Shown here: positions 21,716-31,576 of the stretch, piece by piece
Position numbering within the stretch: the first letter of the stretch is position 1
Layout of the letters: every line of letters starts with the position of its first letter
Assembly: GCF_900105865.1 (NCBI RefSeq)
Contig: NZ_LT629804.1
Coordinates: 1-64,000, forward strand
Length of the DNA stretch: 64,000 bases
Direction: 5' to 3'
Source of the DNA: Arcanobacterium phocae
Lineage (GTDB): Bacteria; Actinomycetota; Actinomycetes; Actinomycetales; Actinomycetaceae
Notes under the pieces: model-generated
Told to the model about the DNA's origin: nothing
The model's database searches: none
The model's input: only the letters and a program-made list of their open reading frames with translations
Made by a program: the position numbers and the translations under genes

Positions 21716-22441
21716 ATGACTATTGCACAGCTAATCGACGTCTCGGTACATGCTCACATGACGCCACGAGATCGTGAAATAAAAAACGTTTCGATGTCAT
21801 TCGAAAACGGAAAGTTCTCTGCTATCCTCGGCCCTAACGGATCTTCTAAATCACTGTTGATAGACGTCTTGGGTGGACTGTATCCAGTTCAACAAGGACA
21901 AGTTATTACCTGTGGCATAGATATTACTCAAAGCACCTCGCATGAACTGGCAGATCTTCGCAGTGGTGATGTCGCTTTTGTGTTCAGCCAGCATAACGTC
22001 GTCGACACGCTAACAATTAAAGAAAACATATTACTCGCACACACTATTTCATCGCTTCCGTACGATAAAGATCTCTACGACGATGTCGTCCATTCTTTTG
22101 GTTTACATCGAGAGTTGCAGTCCTATCCGCGAGAAAATAGTGCTGATGTCCTACAGCGCGTCGCCATTGCACGTGCGGTATTGAAGAATACAAAACTGAT
22201 TTTGGCACAAGAACCAACACGTTTTTTACGGCATGAAGCATCAGAAATTGTGCTTGACAGTCTGCGGAGATGTAACCGCGAGTACAAGATTTCAATTGTT
22301 ATGTCAACGCATAATAACTTTGCCGCATCGTATGCTGACCATGTTCATTTGTTTCTCGACGGAGAACCCACTGGAATGGTAGTTAATCCTTCCCTCGAGT
22401 CCCTTGCCTTCGCTCAGGAAACTAGCAACCGGCCAGAATAA
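21716..22441 (+). CDS. ABC transporter ATP-binding protein with degenerate ATPase motifs
   Basis: The 241-residue protein has the fold order of a MacB/LolD-type ABC ATPase but departs from consensus at every catalytic motif. Walker A reads GPNGSSKS (39-46), with serine in place of the last glycine. The signature LSGGQ is replaced by NSADVLQR (141-148). Walker B reads LILAQEPT (161-168), with glutamine in place of the magnesium-binding aspartate. The Q-loop FVFSQHN and switch His199 (VMSTHN) are kept. The frame is open and shares one base with the permease start (TAATG), so it is translated and coupled. It may hydrolyse ATP poorly or only bind nucleotide. Sequencing error is unlikely to explain three substitutions. 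Confidence 0.88.
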   Translation: MTIAQLIDVSVHAHMTPRDREIKNVSMSFENGKFSAILGPNGSSKSLLIDVLGGLYPVQQGQVITCGIDITQSTSHELADLRSGDVAFVFSQHNVVDTLTIKENILLAHTISSLPYDKDLYDDVVHSFGLHRELQSYPRENSADVLQRVAIARAVLKNTKLILAQEPTRFLRHEASEIVLDSLRRCNREYKISIVMSTHNNFAASYADHVHLFLDGEPTGMVVNPSLESLAFAQETSNRPE

Positions 22442-24972
22442 TGCTTAGTTTTGTATTTGAGCACGTTGTTGCATTTTGGCGATTGTATTTACTCCCTATT
22501 ATGGTCATTCTGTTATCAACAGTGATGATCTTTATTGGACTAGCAGGACAAGAATACATTGAACAGTCGCAATCTCATTCTGCACGTAGTTCGCTGACTA
22601 ATGCCGATATCATAGTTTATAACGATGAAATACCAGGTCATGAGTTCTTAACAGATGTTGAACGCCTTCCACAGGTGCGCTCTGCTCATTCACCCACACC
22701 ATTGTGGGGAACAGTTATGAGCGCCTCTGGAGCAGCACACCTCAACATACTTAACGTCCCACCTAAATCACTACGGAATGAAGATTTCCATGAAGGTACC
22801 TACCCCACTGCAACGGACGAAATTGCGTTACCAGTTGATATTGCAACCAGCCTCGAAGTAACAGTAGGAGACGAAGTTTTACTTACTATTCCTAGTGTGG
22901 GAAAGCATGGGACATTGCGAAAGATGACCGTGCGGGGCTTGTATTCTTATAGTCCACTCAACGAGAACTTCCAGTCATTGTTTAATGCAATTGCTGGACT
23001 CGATATGCGAGAATTATGGGAAAACATTGATGGCAAACTCCCAATCGACGCAATGGGAGTATATGTTTTCAAAAAATCTGGCGTAACGCTAGAAGACCTT
23101 AAAGAATCATTGCTCAGTATCCCGGGAACGATTGTTATTACTCGCGAACAGACATATGAGCAGATACTAGCAGAAACTCAGCTCTACATAACAAACTTGC
23201 TTGGTCCAGGACACGGTATTTTGTTCCTACCGGCACTTGGCACCTTACTTACACTGTATTTCACTGGGCGGAAAATATTACGTTCACGAACGGATGATTA
23301 TCGACTACTTATCACAATGGGGGCGACACAAAGTCATATCTTCTTGTTGGCGAGCCTACAACTAATACTAGTTGGTATTCTCACTGTTGCTGCCGGGATC
23401 CTCCTTGGGCATATCAGCGGCAAAGTTCTTCATGTCTTACTACAACTAATTCCTGGGTCTCGATTTCTTTCGCCATATTATCACCCATCACTGTTTACGA
23501 GTATCCAGGCGATATTAGTGATGCTAGGTATTTTATGTTTAGCCGCAATTCCCTGCGCATGGCAGATAACTGGCTCGCCTTTGTTTTACGACAATAAATC
23601 CAACATCGAAGCCTCGACACTAAAATTTGCCACTCGCCGACTAGCAGGAATCGTCATTATGACGACTCTGCTGGTGTTTTCAGCCGTTGCTAGTCGCCAA
23701 GAGACTGATTTTAGCCAGTGGACTTCGTATCTCGCGGCTGGTGCGCTTGTAACAATTGCCTTCTTCTGCGCTCTCGTGTTATTAGGTCAGCAAATAATAC
23801 ATACGGTCTTTCGTCAACAGCTATCGCAATCGCGAACTTCACTTACTCGTTGCGCAATAGTGAAACGTGCAGACATCTCAGATACCTACCGTAATTCTTT
23901 TTTCAGCTCTCGCCTGATCGTTTTGGGAGTTGGGATGTTGGTTGTTTTGGTGTCAACGCATGTTTCTTCTTCACACGTATTAGAGCATATCGCGGATAAG
24001 ATAAATCCATTTGATGTGAGCGTTGTTAGCGACAAAAATTCCGGAACTGGACTAAACGATAGTGTCATCAACTCTGCTATCAAGCAACCAGGAGTAGCAT
24101 CCCATCTTTCTGTCTATAATGCTGAGATAGATGCCTTAATGCCCGATTCTCCAGAAGATTCAATTAACCTCGAAGTCAGAGGATTTACTCGCTCTGATGC
24201 TGAGCACTACTTCAGTGAAGACGGAGGTGAAAACAAAGATATTCCGAGACAAGGGTCCATTCTTATGCCTCGAGATGTCATGCTTAACCTAGGAGTTTCA
24301 GAAGGAGATTCGTTATCAGTTACCGGCGATACTAACGAGGTACACCATCTAGATATACTTGAAAGTAGTGGCCCGTGGATCGTCATGGAATTATCTGATT
24401 TGCAATCGTTGCACTCTGCCACGATGATCAGTGAGTTATGGCTACGGGCAAATGCCACTAAACTGTATGATTTTTCGGCTTTTTTCATCGACTTCCGCAC
24501 CTCTTTAGTGACAGATAATCTTACCGATGATTTCCGAGTCGATGCGGGTGTTACTCAAGATGTTCTTGCTACCGCTGAACGAGCCAATTGGGCCATTCCG
24601 ATGTTATCGTTCCTCGTGTCTTATGTATTAATAGCCGCAATATCTGCTCGGCTATTGCTCACAGCTTTCCAACATGAACAGCAGTATTACGATACCCGTC
24701 TTTTATTGAGTCTAGGAGTGTCTTCAACGAGCATTAAACGCAACTACCTGACAGAAAGTCTTGGACTTGTTGTTATTGATACCTCTATCGGTATAGTTCT
24801 CGGCATCGTTGTAACGCCGATCATTTGGACCTACATATTGGGTGTCCATTATCATGAAACACTGAGGATACCAATATTCAGCATTGCCACCCTATTCTTC
24901 ATAATTATTAGTTTTACTCTTCTTTTCTTATACATGCGGTCACTAATTCGTAAACCGCAGCGCCTCAGATAA
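22441..24972 (+). CDS. Large FtsX-like ABC transporter permease
   Basis: The 843-residue membrane protein has an N-terminal transmembrane helix followed by a large extracytoplasmic domain, then groups of helices in two FtsX-like units. The first unit is centred near residues 260-380. The second ends at the C-terminus with a hydrophobic stretch (FSIATLFFIIISFTLLFLYM). This is the double-FtsX architecture of exporters such as those paired with MacB/LolD ATPases. Its start overlaps the ATPase stop by one base. Together with the upstream two-component system it forms a four-gene operon. The substrate is unknown; lipoproteins, peptides or toxic peptides are all possible. Confidence 0.88.
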   Translation: MLSFVFEHVVAFWRLYLLPIMVILLSTVMIFIGLAGQEYIEQSQSHSARSSLTNADIIVYNDEIPGHEFLTDVERLPQVRSAHSPTPLWGTVMSASGAAHLNILNVPPKSLRNEDFHEGTYPTATDEIALPVDIATSLEVTVGDEVLLTIPSVGKHGTLRKMTVRGLYSYSPLNENFQSLFNAIAGLDMRELWENIDGKLPIDAMGVYVFKKSGVTLEDLKESLLSIPGTIVITREQTYEQILAETQLYITNLLGPGHGILFLPALGTLLTLYFTGRKILRSRTDDYRLLITMGATQSHIFLLASLQLILVGILTVAAGILLGHISGKVLHVLLQLIPGSRFLSPYYHPSLFTSIQAILVMLGILCLAAIPCAWQITGSPLFYDNKSNIEASTLKFATRRLAGIVIMTTLLVFSAVASRQETDFSQWTSYLAAGALVTIAFFCALVLLGQQIIHTVFRQQLSQSRTSLTRCAIVKRADISDTYRNSFFSSRLIVLGVGMLVVLVSTHVSSSHVLEHIADKINPFDVSVVSDKNSGTGLNDSVINSAIKQPGVASHLSVYNAEIDALMPDSPEDSINLEVRGFTRSDAEHYFSEDGGENKDIPRQGSILMPRDVMLNLGVSEGDSLSVTGDTNEVHHLDILESSGPWIVMELSDLQSLHSATMISELWLRANATKLYDFSAFFIDFRTSLVTDNLTDDFRVDAGVTQDVLATAERANWAIPMLSFLVSYVLIAAISARLLLTAFQHEQQYYDTRLLLSLGVSSTSIKRNYLTESLGLVVIDTSIGIVLGIVVTPIIWTYILGVHYHETLRIPIFSIATLFFIIISFTLLFLYMRSLIRKPQRLR

Positions 24973-25096
24973 CACCTGAATGTGAGGTATCCCCAAACAG
25001 ACGAACGTCACAGCGTTAGCTCTTTATTCTCGGTGGAAAAACTGCAAAAGTATGCATATACATGAACGGATAAATGTGGAAAGTAGATAGTACCCG

Positions 25097-25342
25097 ATGG
25101 ACTGGCGACATAACGCAGCATGCTTGGATGAGGATCCGGAACTATTTTTCCCGGTAGGAAGCTCCAGTGCAGCCTTAGCACAAGCTGAGCGAGCTAAGAA
25201 TATCTGTCGTACCTGCACCGTCGTGGAGACCTGTCTGAAATGGGCACTAGACACAAATCAAGACGCTGGCGTGTGGGGTGCTCATTCAGAAGATGAGCGC
25301 CGGACACTAAAACGTCGCATCAATCGAGTTCATCGAGTTTGA
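25097..25342 (+). CDS. whiB1: WhiB-family iron-sulfur transcription factor, WhiB1 type
   Basis: The 81-residue protein has four cysteines that ligate a [4Fe-4S] cluster (Cys9, Cys37, Cys40, Cys46; spacing CxxC and Cx5C), the GVWG turn at 58-61 (the usual second glycine is alanine) and a basic C-terminus (ERRTLKRRINRVHRV) for DNA contact. The start MDWRH and the segment DEDPELFFPVG match what I recall of mycobacterial WhiB1, an essential, nitric-oxide-responsive partner of the sigma-A factor. The pdtaS neighbour in tail-to-tail orientation is the same as in Mycobacterium, which supports the WhiB1 assignment. Confidence 0.92.
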   Translation: MDWRHNAACLDEDPELFFPVGSSSAALAQAERAKNICRTCTVVETCLKWALDTNQDAGVWGAHSEDERRTLKRRINRVHRV

Positions 25343-25352
25343 TAAACGTTAA

Positions 25353-25400
25353 AATAGTAAAATGGTGGAGCTTCTATGAATGCTCCACCATTTTACTATT
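25353..25400. terminator. Bidirectional terminator between whiB1 and pdtaS
   Basis: An inverted repeat with 19-nt perfect arms (25353-25371 and 25382-25400) and a 10-base loop. The A- and T-rich outer parts give each strand a partial T tract. It overlaps the pdtaS stop codon (25396-25398) and serves both convergent genes. Confidence 0.8.
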
Positions 25401-26820
25401 GCATTAGCATCGTGATCGTTACGAGAGTCCCGCCACCATCAGCTGGCTCCCACGCGATCTTCCCATGAAGTTCAGACGAGACCATAGTTCGAACAATTTG
25501 CGTACCTAGACCCGATCCTGGGCCTTCTGGCCCGATCCCCACGCCGTCGTCACGAACCGTCACGATAAGTTCGTAACCATCCCGTAACGCATCAACACTG
25601 ACGCTACCCCCGTTCGGTACCCCATGTTCTACTGCGTTGGAAATAATTTCGTTAAGGACCACCGATAAAGCAGCTGCTTCTTCAGCACGAATTAAACCAA
25701 AAGAACCAGTGAACGACGACGTAACTTCAACATCATTAACAGCGATGTCCACAGCCATCTTCAACACCGGAATGAATAGCTCGTCAAAATCAACTACTTC
25801 ATTGATGGTTTGCGACAGCTGTTGGTGGACAAGCGCAATCGTAGATACCCGCCGTTGTGCTGTTTCCAACGCACTGCGGGTTTCTTCAGACGACGCACGA
25901 CGTGCTTGCAGCCGCAATAGTGCTGAAACTGTCTGCAAGTTATTTTTTACCCGATGATGGATTTCTCGAATTGTCGCATCTTTCGTGATGAGTTGTTTTT
26001 CTTGCCGACGCAGTTCTGATACGTCACGGCAAAGAAGCATGGCGCCTAACCGCTTCCCTTCACTACGTAACGGCACCGCTCGCATCGATACCGTTACTGA
26101 ATGAGTTTCGAGCTCAGCCATCCATGCAGCTCGGCCCATGAGAACAACCGGAAGCGACTCGTCAACCGTGGAGTAGTCATCAATTTTTTCGGTGACCAGT
26201 TCCGCCAAAACGCGATCGTGTAGCGGTTCATCCACACCGATTCGCCGGAAGTGGGAAACGGCATTGGGCGACGCAAAAAGGACAATTCCATCTTCGTTCA
26301 AATGTATGACACCATCTGACACGCGCGGTGTACCATGCCGATATCCCGAAGGAGCTTCGCTGTATGGAAACTCTCCAGTCGTAATCATCTGGGCAATATT
26401 TTCGGCAATGGAATCGTAATCATGCTGGACATGGGATAACAGCCGATCTGGATACAGTGCTTTAACAGAAACAACGACGGCGATATTGTGGTTACGATAG
26501 TTGACTGGGATGAACGTTGTTTCAACCTCATCATCACCCCAGGTAACGACCTCAGACACTGCTAAGGCCTCGTCAATACCGGGCAAATAGCTCCGTTCGG
26601 CCACTTCACCAACCACGTCTGCTTCGAAAAGGGTGGTAGCAGTTGCAGGACGTGCTTGCGCGGCAACTACCGGACCATCCGCTGTTGTGATTACAAGGAA
26701 GAGATCAGAAAAGAAAATATCGGCCAGTAATTGCCAGTCGCCGGTGAGCATGTGGAGCCATTCGCGCTGGTCGAAAGAAAGAGCAGTTCGTTGCTGAAGA
26801 ATATTTGTTAGTGTAGGCAC
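25396..26820 (-). CDS. pdtaS: Sensor histidine kinase PdtaS (HisKA_2/HWE-like)
   Basis: This 474-residue soluble kinase has an N-terminal GAF-type region (about 1-150), a PAS domain (about 165-275) and a HisKA_2 domain. The phospho-acceptor region EIHHRVKNNLQT lies near His288-289, and the HATPase domain contains NEIISNAVEHG and DDGVGIG. In mycobacteria PdtaS signals through the antiterminator regulator PdtaR, which binds RNA; no pdtaR is in this window. The adjacent whiB1 gene matches the mycobacterial arrangement. No membrane segment is visible, so it should sense a cytoplasmic signal. Confidence 0.92.
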   Translation of the reverse strand: MPTLTNILQQRTALSFDQREWLHMLTGDWQLLADIFFSDLFLVITTADGPVVAAQARPATATTLFEADVVGEVAERSYLPGIDEALAVSEVVTWGDDEVETTFIPVNYRNHNIAVVVSVKALYPDRLLSHVQHDYDSIAENIAQMITTGEFPYSEAPSGYRHGTPRVSDGVIHLNEDGIVLFASPNAVSHFRRIGVDEPLHDRVLAELVTEKIDDYSTVDESLPVVLMGRAAWMAELETHSVTVSMRAVPLRSEGKRLGAMLLCRDVSELRRQEKQLITKDATIREIHHRVKNNLQTVSALLRLQARRASSEETRSALETAQRRVSTIALVHQQLSQTINEVVDFDELFIPVLKMAVDIAVNDVEVTSSFTGSFGLIRAEEAAALSVVLNEIISNAVEHGVPNGGSVSVDALRDGYELIVTVRDDGVGIGPEGPGSGLGTQIVRTMVSSELHGKIAWEPADGGGTLVTITMLMQ

Positions 26821-26857
26821 AGTTCAACAATAGAGCTAAATGGTGTTGAATAGGAGT

Positions 26858-27349
26858 ATGAACATCACTCAAGATCTGCATTATGCTGGACCACTCGCCG
26901 ACGTTTTACCTATTTTACGCTCAGAAGAACTGGCATTTCGCCGAATCCAAGAACTGGGAACCCCGGAATATACGTTCACTCACAATGAGGTGAACGGTAA
27001 ACCAACTACAGAAACGACGGTCACGATTGATGCGGGCGAGCTTCCTGATCGCGCCGCAATGTTCGTGGGAAAATACGTTACTGCCACGGTTAAATCAGTG
27101 GAAACTGTAACATCGGCCGGAGCGCAGATCGATTACGCCTTATCAGCAAAACTTCCGGTCAAAGTGGCTGCACGAATGTTACTTGTTGACACCGGTGCTG
27201 TTACTGCCGGCCGGTTAGAAGTCCACCTCAATGTCACGATACCGTTTGCCGGCGCTATGATCGAGCGTAAAATCGCGGAAGAGATCCCAAAAATTTTAGC
27301 GAAAGATGTCAAGCTAGTAAATGAGCTCATTGTCAAAAAGCGGGGTTAA
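26858..27349 (+). CDS. DUF2505 domain protein
   Basis: A protein of about 163 residues that matches the actinobacterial DUF2505 family in length and pattern, starting [16 protein letters not shown] and ending in a helix with lysines. DUF2505 proteins have a START/SRPBCC-like shape and may bind a hydrophobic ligand; their function is not established. An in-frame ATG at 26840 would add six residues but has no ribosome site. The ATG at 26858 has AGGAG very close upstream. It is followed by thyA after four bases and probably shares its transcript. Confidence 0.75.
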   Translation: MNITQDLHYAGPLADVLPILRSEELAFRRIQELGTPEYTFTHNEVNGKPTTETTVTIDAGELPDRAAMFVGKYVTATVKSVETVTSAGAQIDYALSAKLPVKVAARMLLVDTGAVTAGRLEVHLNVTIPFAGAMIERKIAEEIPKILAKDVKLVNELIVKKRG

Positions 27350-27353
27350 GCAC

Positions 27354-28154
27354 ATGAATAATAGACAATATGAAGACCTTTTGGCCGATGTCCTAGCCAA
27401 CGGCACCCGCAAATCAGACCGTACTGGTACCGGAACTATTTCTGTTTTTGGCCGTCAGTTACGGTTTAATCTGGCTGAAGGCTTCCCCAGAATTACCACT
27501 AAATTTGTGGCAATGAAACCTATTAAGGGCGAACTGCTGTGGTTTTTGCGTGGCGATACAAATATTAGTTGGCTCCATGAACACGGCATCACCATCTGGG
27601 ACGAATGGGCGGATGAGAACGGAGATCTAGGCCCTGTCTATGGCTATCAGTGGCGTTCGTGGCCCACGCCGGATGGCTCACATATTGACCAGATATCGCA
27701 GGTGATAGATCAGTTACGTAACACTCCTGATTCGCGGCGCATGATCGTCAGTGCCTGGAATGTCTCTGATCTGGACCAGATGGCACTCCAGCCGTGCCAT
27801 GCTTTTTTCCAGTTTTATGTTGCCGACGGCAAGCTGTCTTGTCAGCTCTATCAACGCTCTGCGGATTTGTTCCTCGGGGTGCCATTTAATATCGCGTCAT
27901 ATGCCTTGCTCACTCACATGGTCGCACAGCAAGTTGGACTTGAGGTTGGCGATTTTGTGTGGACTGGTGGAGACTGCCATATTTACGTCAATCATCTAGA
28001 CCAGGTTCGCGAACAAATTTCACGCGAACCGTACCCCTTCCCCACTCTGGAGTTACGCAAGGCACCAGATATTTTTAGTTACACCATGGATGATATTTCT
28101 GCCGCGAACGGCTACCAGCATCATCCCGCACTCACCGCACCGGTGGCAGTATGA
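27354..28154 (+). CDS. thyA: Thymidylate synthase
   Basis: The 266-residue enzyme methylates dUMP to dTMP using methylenetetrahydrofolate. It has the folate and phosphate-binding arginine in [10 protein letters not shown], catalytic Cys148 in [12 protein letters not shown], the [17 protein letters not shown] segment and the C-terminal valine (APVAV). The ATG at 27354 gives the canonical family start ([10 protein letters not shown]); upstream in-frame starts would add an unrelated extension. Its stop overlaps the folA start by four bases (ATGA), so the pair is translationally coupled. Confidence 0.97.
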   Translation: MNNRQYEDLLADVLANGTRKSDRTGTGTISVFGRQLRFNLAEGFPRITTKFVAMKPIKGELLWFLRGDTNISWLHEHGITIWDEWADENGDLGPVYGYQWRSWPTPDGSHIDQISQVIDQLRNTPDSRRMIVSAWNVSDLDQMALQPCHAFFQFYVADGKLSCQLYQRSADLFLGVPFNIASYALLTHMVAQQVGLEVGDFVWTGGDCHIYVNHLDQVREQISREPYPFPTLELRKAPDIFSYTMDDISAANGYQHHPALTAPVAV

Positions 28155-28696
28155 AAATCGGCGCGATATGGGCACAAACCCGCAATGGTGCCATCGGGAA
28201 AAATGGTGATATTCCGTGGCATCTACCAGAAGACTTAGCACGATTCCGGGATCTAACAATGGGCTGTCCGGTGATTATGGGACGGGCAACGTGGGAGTCG
28301 TTACCACCACGCGTTCGGCCACTGCCGGGGCGAGCGAACATCGTGGTGACGCGCAATCCGTCCTATGCTACTCCGGGTGCACAGATTGCTGCTACGCCCC
28401 GTGAGGCGTTAACGCTCGCACGTACCCAGCCAGCAGATACCGCGTGGGTTATCGGCGGCGAACACCTCTACCGCGCGATGCTCGTCGACTGCGATTTCGC
28501 GGTCGTTACCCAGATAGATATTGACGTTCCCGACGCCGATGCGGTTGCGCCAGCAATCCCTCACGACTGGCACGAATATCGTTCACAGCAGTGCTCTTCG
28601 CGCGGCGGTTTAAGCTACCACGTGAGTGTTTACGTCTCCCCGTCCGCTACCGTCCCACTTCCTGCCATGACGCAATTTCTACCAGACGAGGCTTAA
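28151..28696 (+). CDS. folA: Dihydrofolate reductase
   Basis: The 181-residue protein regenerates tetrahydrofolate from the dihydrofolate released by ThyA. It has the typical first strand [21 protein letters not shown], the active-site helix with its acidic residue in LPEDLARF, the NADPH-binding [12 protein letters not shown] and VIGGEHLY segments. It is about 20 residues longer than the E. coli enzyme because of a C-terminal extension. It overlaps thyA by four bases and is followed by the paiB-like gene after one base. Confidence 0.95.
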   Translation: MKIGAIWAQTRNGAIGKNGDIPWHLPEDLARFRDLTMGCPVIMGRATWESLPPRVRPLPGRANIVVTRNPSYATPGAQIAATPREALTLARTQPADTAWVIGGEHLYRAMLVDCDFAVVTQIDIDVPDADAVAPAIPHDWHEYRSQQCSSRGGLSYHVSVYVSPSATVPLPAMTQFLPDEA

Positions 28697-28697
28697 C

Positions 28698-29369
28698 ATG
28701 TACGTCGCCCATCAACATATGCTCGATCCAAAAGACGCCCTCACCTGCGCCAGTCAGACTGGAGTTGGCGAACTGATTACTACTGGCGAGCATGGTATTA
28801 ATGCCACGCGGATTCCGTTCGTCGTCGTCGAAAAAGATGGACACAGCGTGATTCAAGCGCATCTGAACCGGGTTAATCCGCAAATTCACGATGCTGGCGA
28901 GGCACTGCTTATCGTCAACGCGGCGGATGCGCACGTGCCAGGCCATTATTTACCGCCAGAAAAGCCGGGGTCGGTGATGCCCACCGCGCCGAGTTGGGAT
29001 TATGTGACGGTTCACATTCGCGGCTCGTTCCAGATTTTCGACGACGACGCCTGGAAACACGAGCATTGGGAAAAACTCGTTGCGCATCATGAGCCCGTGT
29101 GGACGATGGCTGATAGTCAACCGCATCGAATCAAGCGTGCCTATAGCGCCATCGTGGGAATGGAACTTGCCGTAACTGAGGTGGTTGGCAAAGCTAAACT
29201 CCACCAAAACCTGTCCTCGCCTGATTTAGCGAACCTGGCTGATTCTATGGAAGCAGGCGGCGCGGAGGAGGTTGCGCGCCTCATGCGCGATATTTCTATC
29301 CCGTGGGCTCAAGCCCGGGAGGCGCGCGTCGGCAAAGTACTAGATTTACGTGCCAAACACGAGTTCTAA
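28698..29369 (+). CDS. FMN-binding protein, PaiB family
   Basis: The 223-residue protein matches the PaiB family: it opens with MYVAHQHML, contains NATRIPFVV and HLNRVNPQ in the split-barrel flavin-binding fold, and ends with QAREARVGKV. PaiB was described in Bacillus as a negative regulator of sporulation and protease genes and is usually annotated as an FMN-binding regulator or a heme-utilisation-like protein. It sits last in the thyA-folA transcript, an association whose meaning is not clear. Five bases separate its stop from that of the convergent ABC permease. Confidence 0.85.
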   Translation: MYVAHQHMLDPKDALTCASQTGVGELITTGEHGINATRIPFVVVEKDGHSVIQAHLNRVNPQIHDAGEALLIVNAADAHVPGHYLPPEKPGSVMPTAPSWDYVTVHIRGSFQIFDDDAWKHEHWEKLVAHHEPVWTMADSQPHRIKRAYSAIVGMELAVTEVVGKAKLHQNLSSPDLANLADSMEAGGAEEVARLMRDISIPWAQAREARVGKVLDLRAKHEF

Positions 29370-29374
29370 TCCCG

Positions 29375-31573
29375 TCACTCTTGTCTGTTTGTTGCTGGTT
29401 GGGTGATGCGGCGCATGGCCGGTGCCAACGCAACGATCGCGCTACCAGCAAGGATCAACGCGCAGACTAGGACTGCGAGGAGGAGCGGGTCGAAGGTCGC
29501 GTCGAGAGTTGAGGAGAATATCTGGAGCATCACCCAGGCAGTTCCGAACCCGAGCGAACCGGCAATAACCAGCATGGTGGTCAACGGTCCTACAGTTTCG
29601 ATGAGCATCATGCGGGTAATATCTCTGGGCTGCATACCGCTTAGCCGGAGTGTGAGCAGGGAACGACGACGTTCAAGCAAACCAGCGTAGGTTGATACCA
29701 GCATCGAGATAACTGCGACGATAATTGTTCCGGCGATGCCAAAGTACACCAGATAGGTCAGTAAAATGATGGCGTCTACCCCAGCAAACGAGGATTTGTC
29801 ACCAGCGGAGAAAATCCATATCGGATTTTCGTTGTTTTCTAACTGATGTGTACGTGCTAGTAGGGAACGGAACTGTTCCAGCTGGCTCGGGTCGCGAAGT
29901 TTTACCATCACCGTGTACTGAGTATGGTTGGTTGCCGCCCCGTATTTCGATCCCACCTGTTCCTCGAAATCCGCGAGATTAGCGGCAGTGACCTGTGCTT
30001 GTTCGTTGGTGCTCGATGCCCACAAATTAACACCAACCACGCCATCGGCACACGAAGATTCGATGTAATCATTGACCACCTGGCAGTCAAACACTGTCCA
30101 GGATCCAGCAACCAACGGGAAAACATGGCTGTGTTCGATGCTCGGTTCAGCGGTTAATAGTTCATTGAGGCGTTGTGCCGGTGCCTCGTCGTCGAAACCA
30201 AGAATGGCTGACGAACCGGGACGCAACGAGTGAACGGTTTGCGAGGCGCGGGCAAAAACATCGTCTGTTTGCGATACGGCGGTGAGGAAGAAGGAACCAG
30301 CAAACACTGCCAAGACAACACCAGCAACTGACCGCGAGATGCGTGAAGCGTGTGCTTGTACGTAGGTCAGGCCGATAATCGTCGGTGCAGAACGAGCCCA
30401 GCGAGCACTAAGCCGGGCGACACTATAAGTGAGCCATGGACTAGCGAGCACTAAGCCGATCATCATACCGATGACGGCTCCCATCAAGATATATGAGTCG
30501 TTAACAACGCCGGAATTATAGTCCACCACGGCATACTCGTAAGCGATCGCACCGATGCTCACTGCAAGTGGTATGAGCCGTAACCAATGCGGTTTGCGGG
30601 TGGTTGTTTGCCGGCGCATCACACCTAGTGGTGACACATGGATGTGGCGCATGCCCCAGCTGTGGGCGAGGACTACTAAGACAATTGTTGCGATGGCAAC
30701 GCCGCCTGCTTGGAGCGGGGTAATAGCGAAGTTGTCTGCCCACAATCGCATACTGTCAATTCGGATAGCCGGAAAGATCGGGCGCACTGCCAGGAACAGC
30801 ACAAGTCCAAGCACGTAGCCGACTACTGCACCAACCATCGCTTCCATCACGAGCATCCAAACGACTTGCCGGCTAGTAGCACCGACGAGCCGCAGGGCAG
30901 CATAGCGTTGTTCGCGTTGTACACTGCCGAGCGTGGCAGAGATAGAAATCAGCAGGAGGACTGGGAAGAGAATAACGATCAGACCGAGATACATGATGAT
31001 AACGCTGACTTTGAGCGATTCTGGTGGGGCTTGGGAAAAATCAGAGATCACCACTCCGGTATCGCCGAGGTATGCGCCACGAATAACGAGTAGATCATCT
31101 GGTCCGGCTGTTAATTCGTGTGGCAGATTCCCGAGGTCAGTTGTGCCAAAGCGATCACGGAGTTCATATTCTGGATGGTCGTCCATGAGGGTTCGCACGC
31201 CCGCTGAAACCAGAAATTCTCCGGGAGCTGGCCACGTCAGACCGTAAAGCTCTGGGGCGTTCACGGTGGCCGAGGAATCGACTATGACGCCGCGGATTTC
31301 ACTGGCGCCAACTTTCATCAGCGGATTGAAATCGTCCTTGGCTACCCGTACGGAATCGGCCGGATCGGGCGCGGGTCGCCCTCCTTCTTGAGCGTCCATT
31401 TCATCACCGATACTTCGTAGCCATAACGACGGCGACTCAACAGATAACGCATTATTAAATGACGCAGCCGTCAGCAAGAGCATCACACCAAGTGCTACTG
31501 CCCCGGCGATCAGCGCGAGGCGGCCCTTGGTGTGGGCGAGGGATGTGCGCAGAAGTGTCCACGATAGATGCAT
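29375..31573 (-). CDS. FtsX-like ABC transporter permease (PadR-regulated system)
   Basis: The 732-residue permease starts with a transmembrane helix (residues 18-40), then an extracytoplasmic domain of about 150 residues. A three-helix FtsX unit at about 190-310 follows, then further helices, a second extracellular domain (about 440-590) and a second FtsX unit at the C-terminus. It lies three bases after the ATPase gene on the same strand and forms the exporter with it. The substrate is unknown; such systems often export peptides or give resistance to membrane-active compounds. Confidence 0.88.
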   Translation of the reverse strand: MHLSWTLLRTSLAHTKGRLALIAGAVALGVMLLLTAASFNNALSVESPSLWLRSIGDEMDAQEGGRPAPDPADSVRVAKDDFNPLMKVGASEIRGVIVDSSATVNAPELYGLTWPAPGEFLVSAGVRTLMDDHPEYELRDRFGTTDLGNLPHELTAGPDDLLVIRGAYLGDTGVVISDFSQAPPESLKVSVIIMYLGLIVILFPVLLLISISATLGSVQREQRYAALRLVGATSRQVVWMLVMEAMVGAVVGYVLGLVLFLAVRPIFPAIRIDSMRLWADNFAITPLQAGGVAIATIVLVVLAHSWGMRHIHVSPLGVMRRQTTTRKPHWLRLIPLAVSIGAIAYEYAVVDYNSGVVNDSYILMGAVIGMMIGLVLASPWLTYSVARLSARWARSAPTIIGLTYVQAHASRISRSVAGVVLAVFAGSFFLTAVSQTDDVFARASQTVHSLRPGSSAILGFDDEAPAQRLNELLTAEPSIEHSHVFPLVAGSWTVFDCQVVNDYIESSCADGVVGVNLWASSTNEQAQVTAANLADFEEQVGSKYGAATNHTQYTVMVKLRDPSQLEQFRSLLARTHQLENNENPIWIFSAGDKSSFAGVDAIILLTYLVYFGIAGTIIVAVISMLVSTYAGLLERRRSLLTLRLSGMQPRDITRMMLIETVGPLTTMLVIAGSLGFGTAWVMLQIFSSTLDATFDPLLLAVLVCALILAGSAIVALAPAMRRITQPATNRQE

Positions 31574-31576
31574 GGC

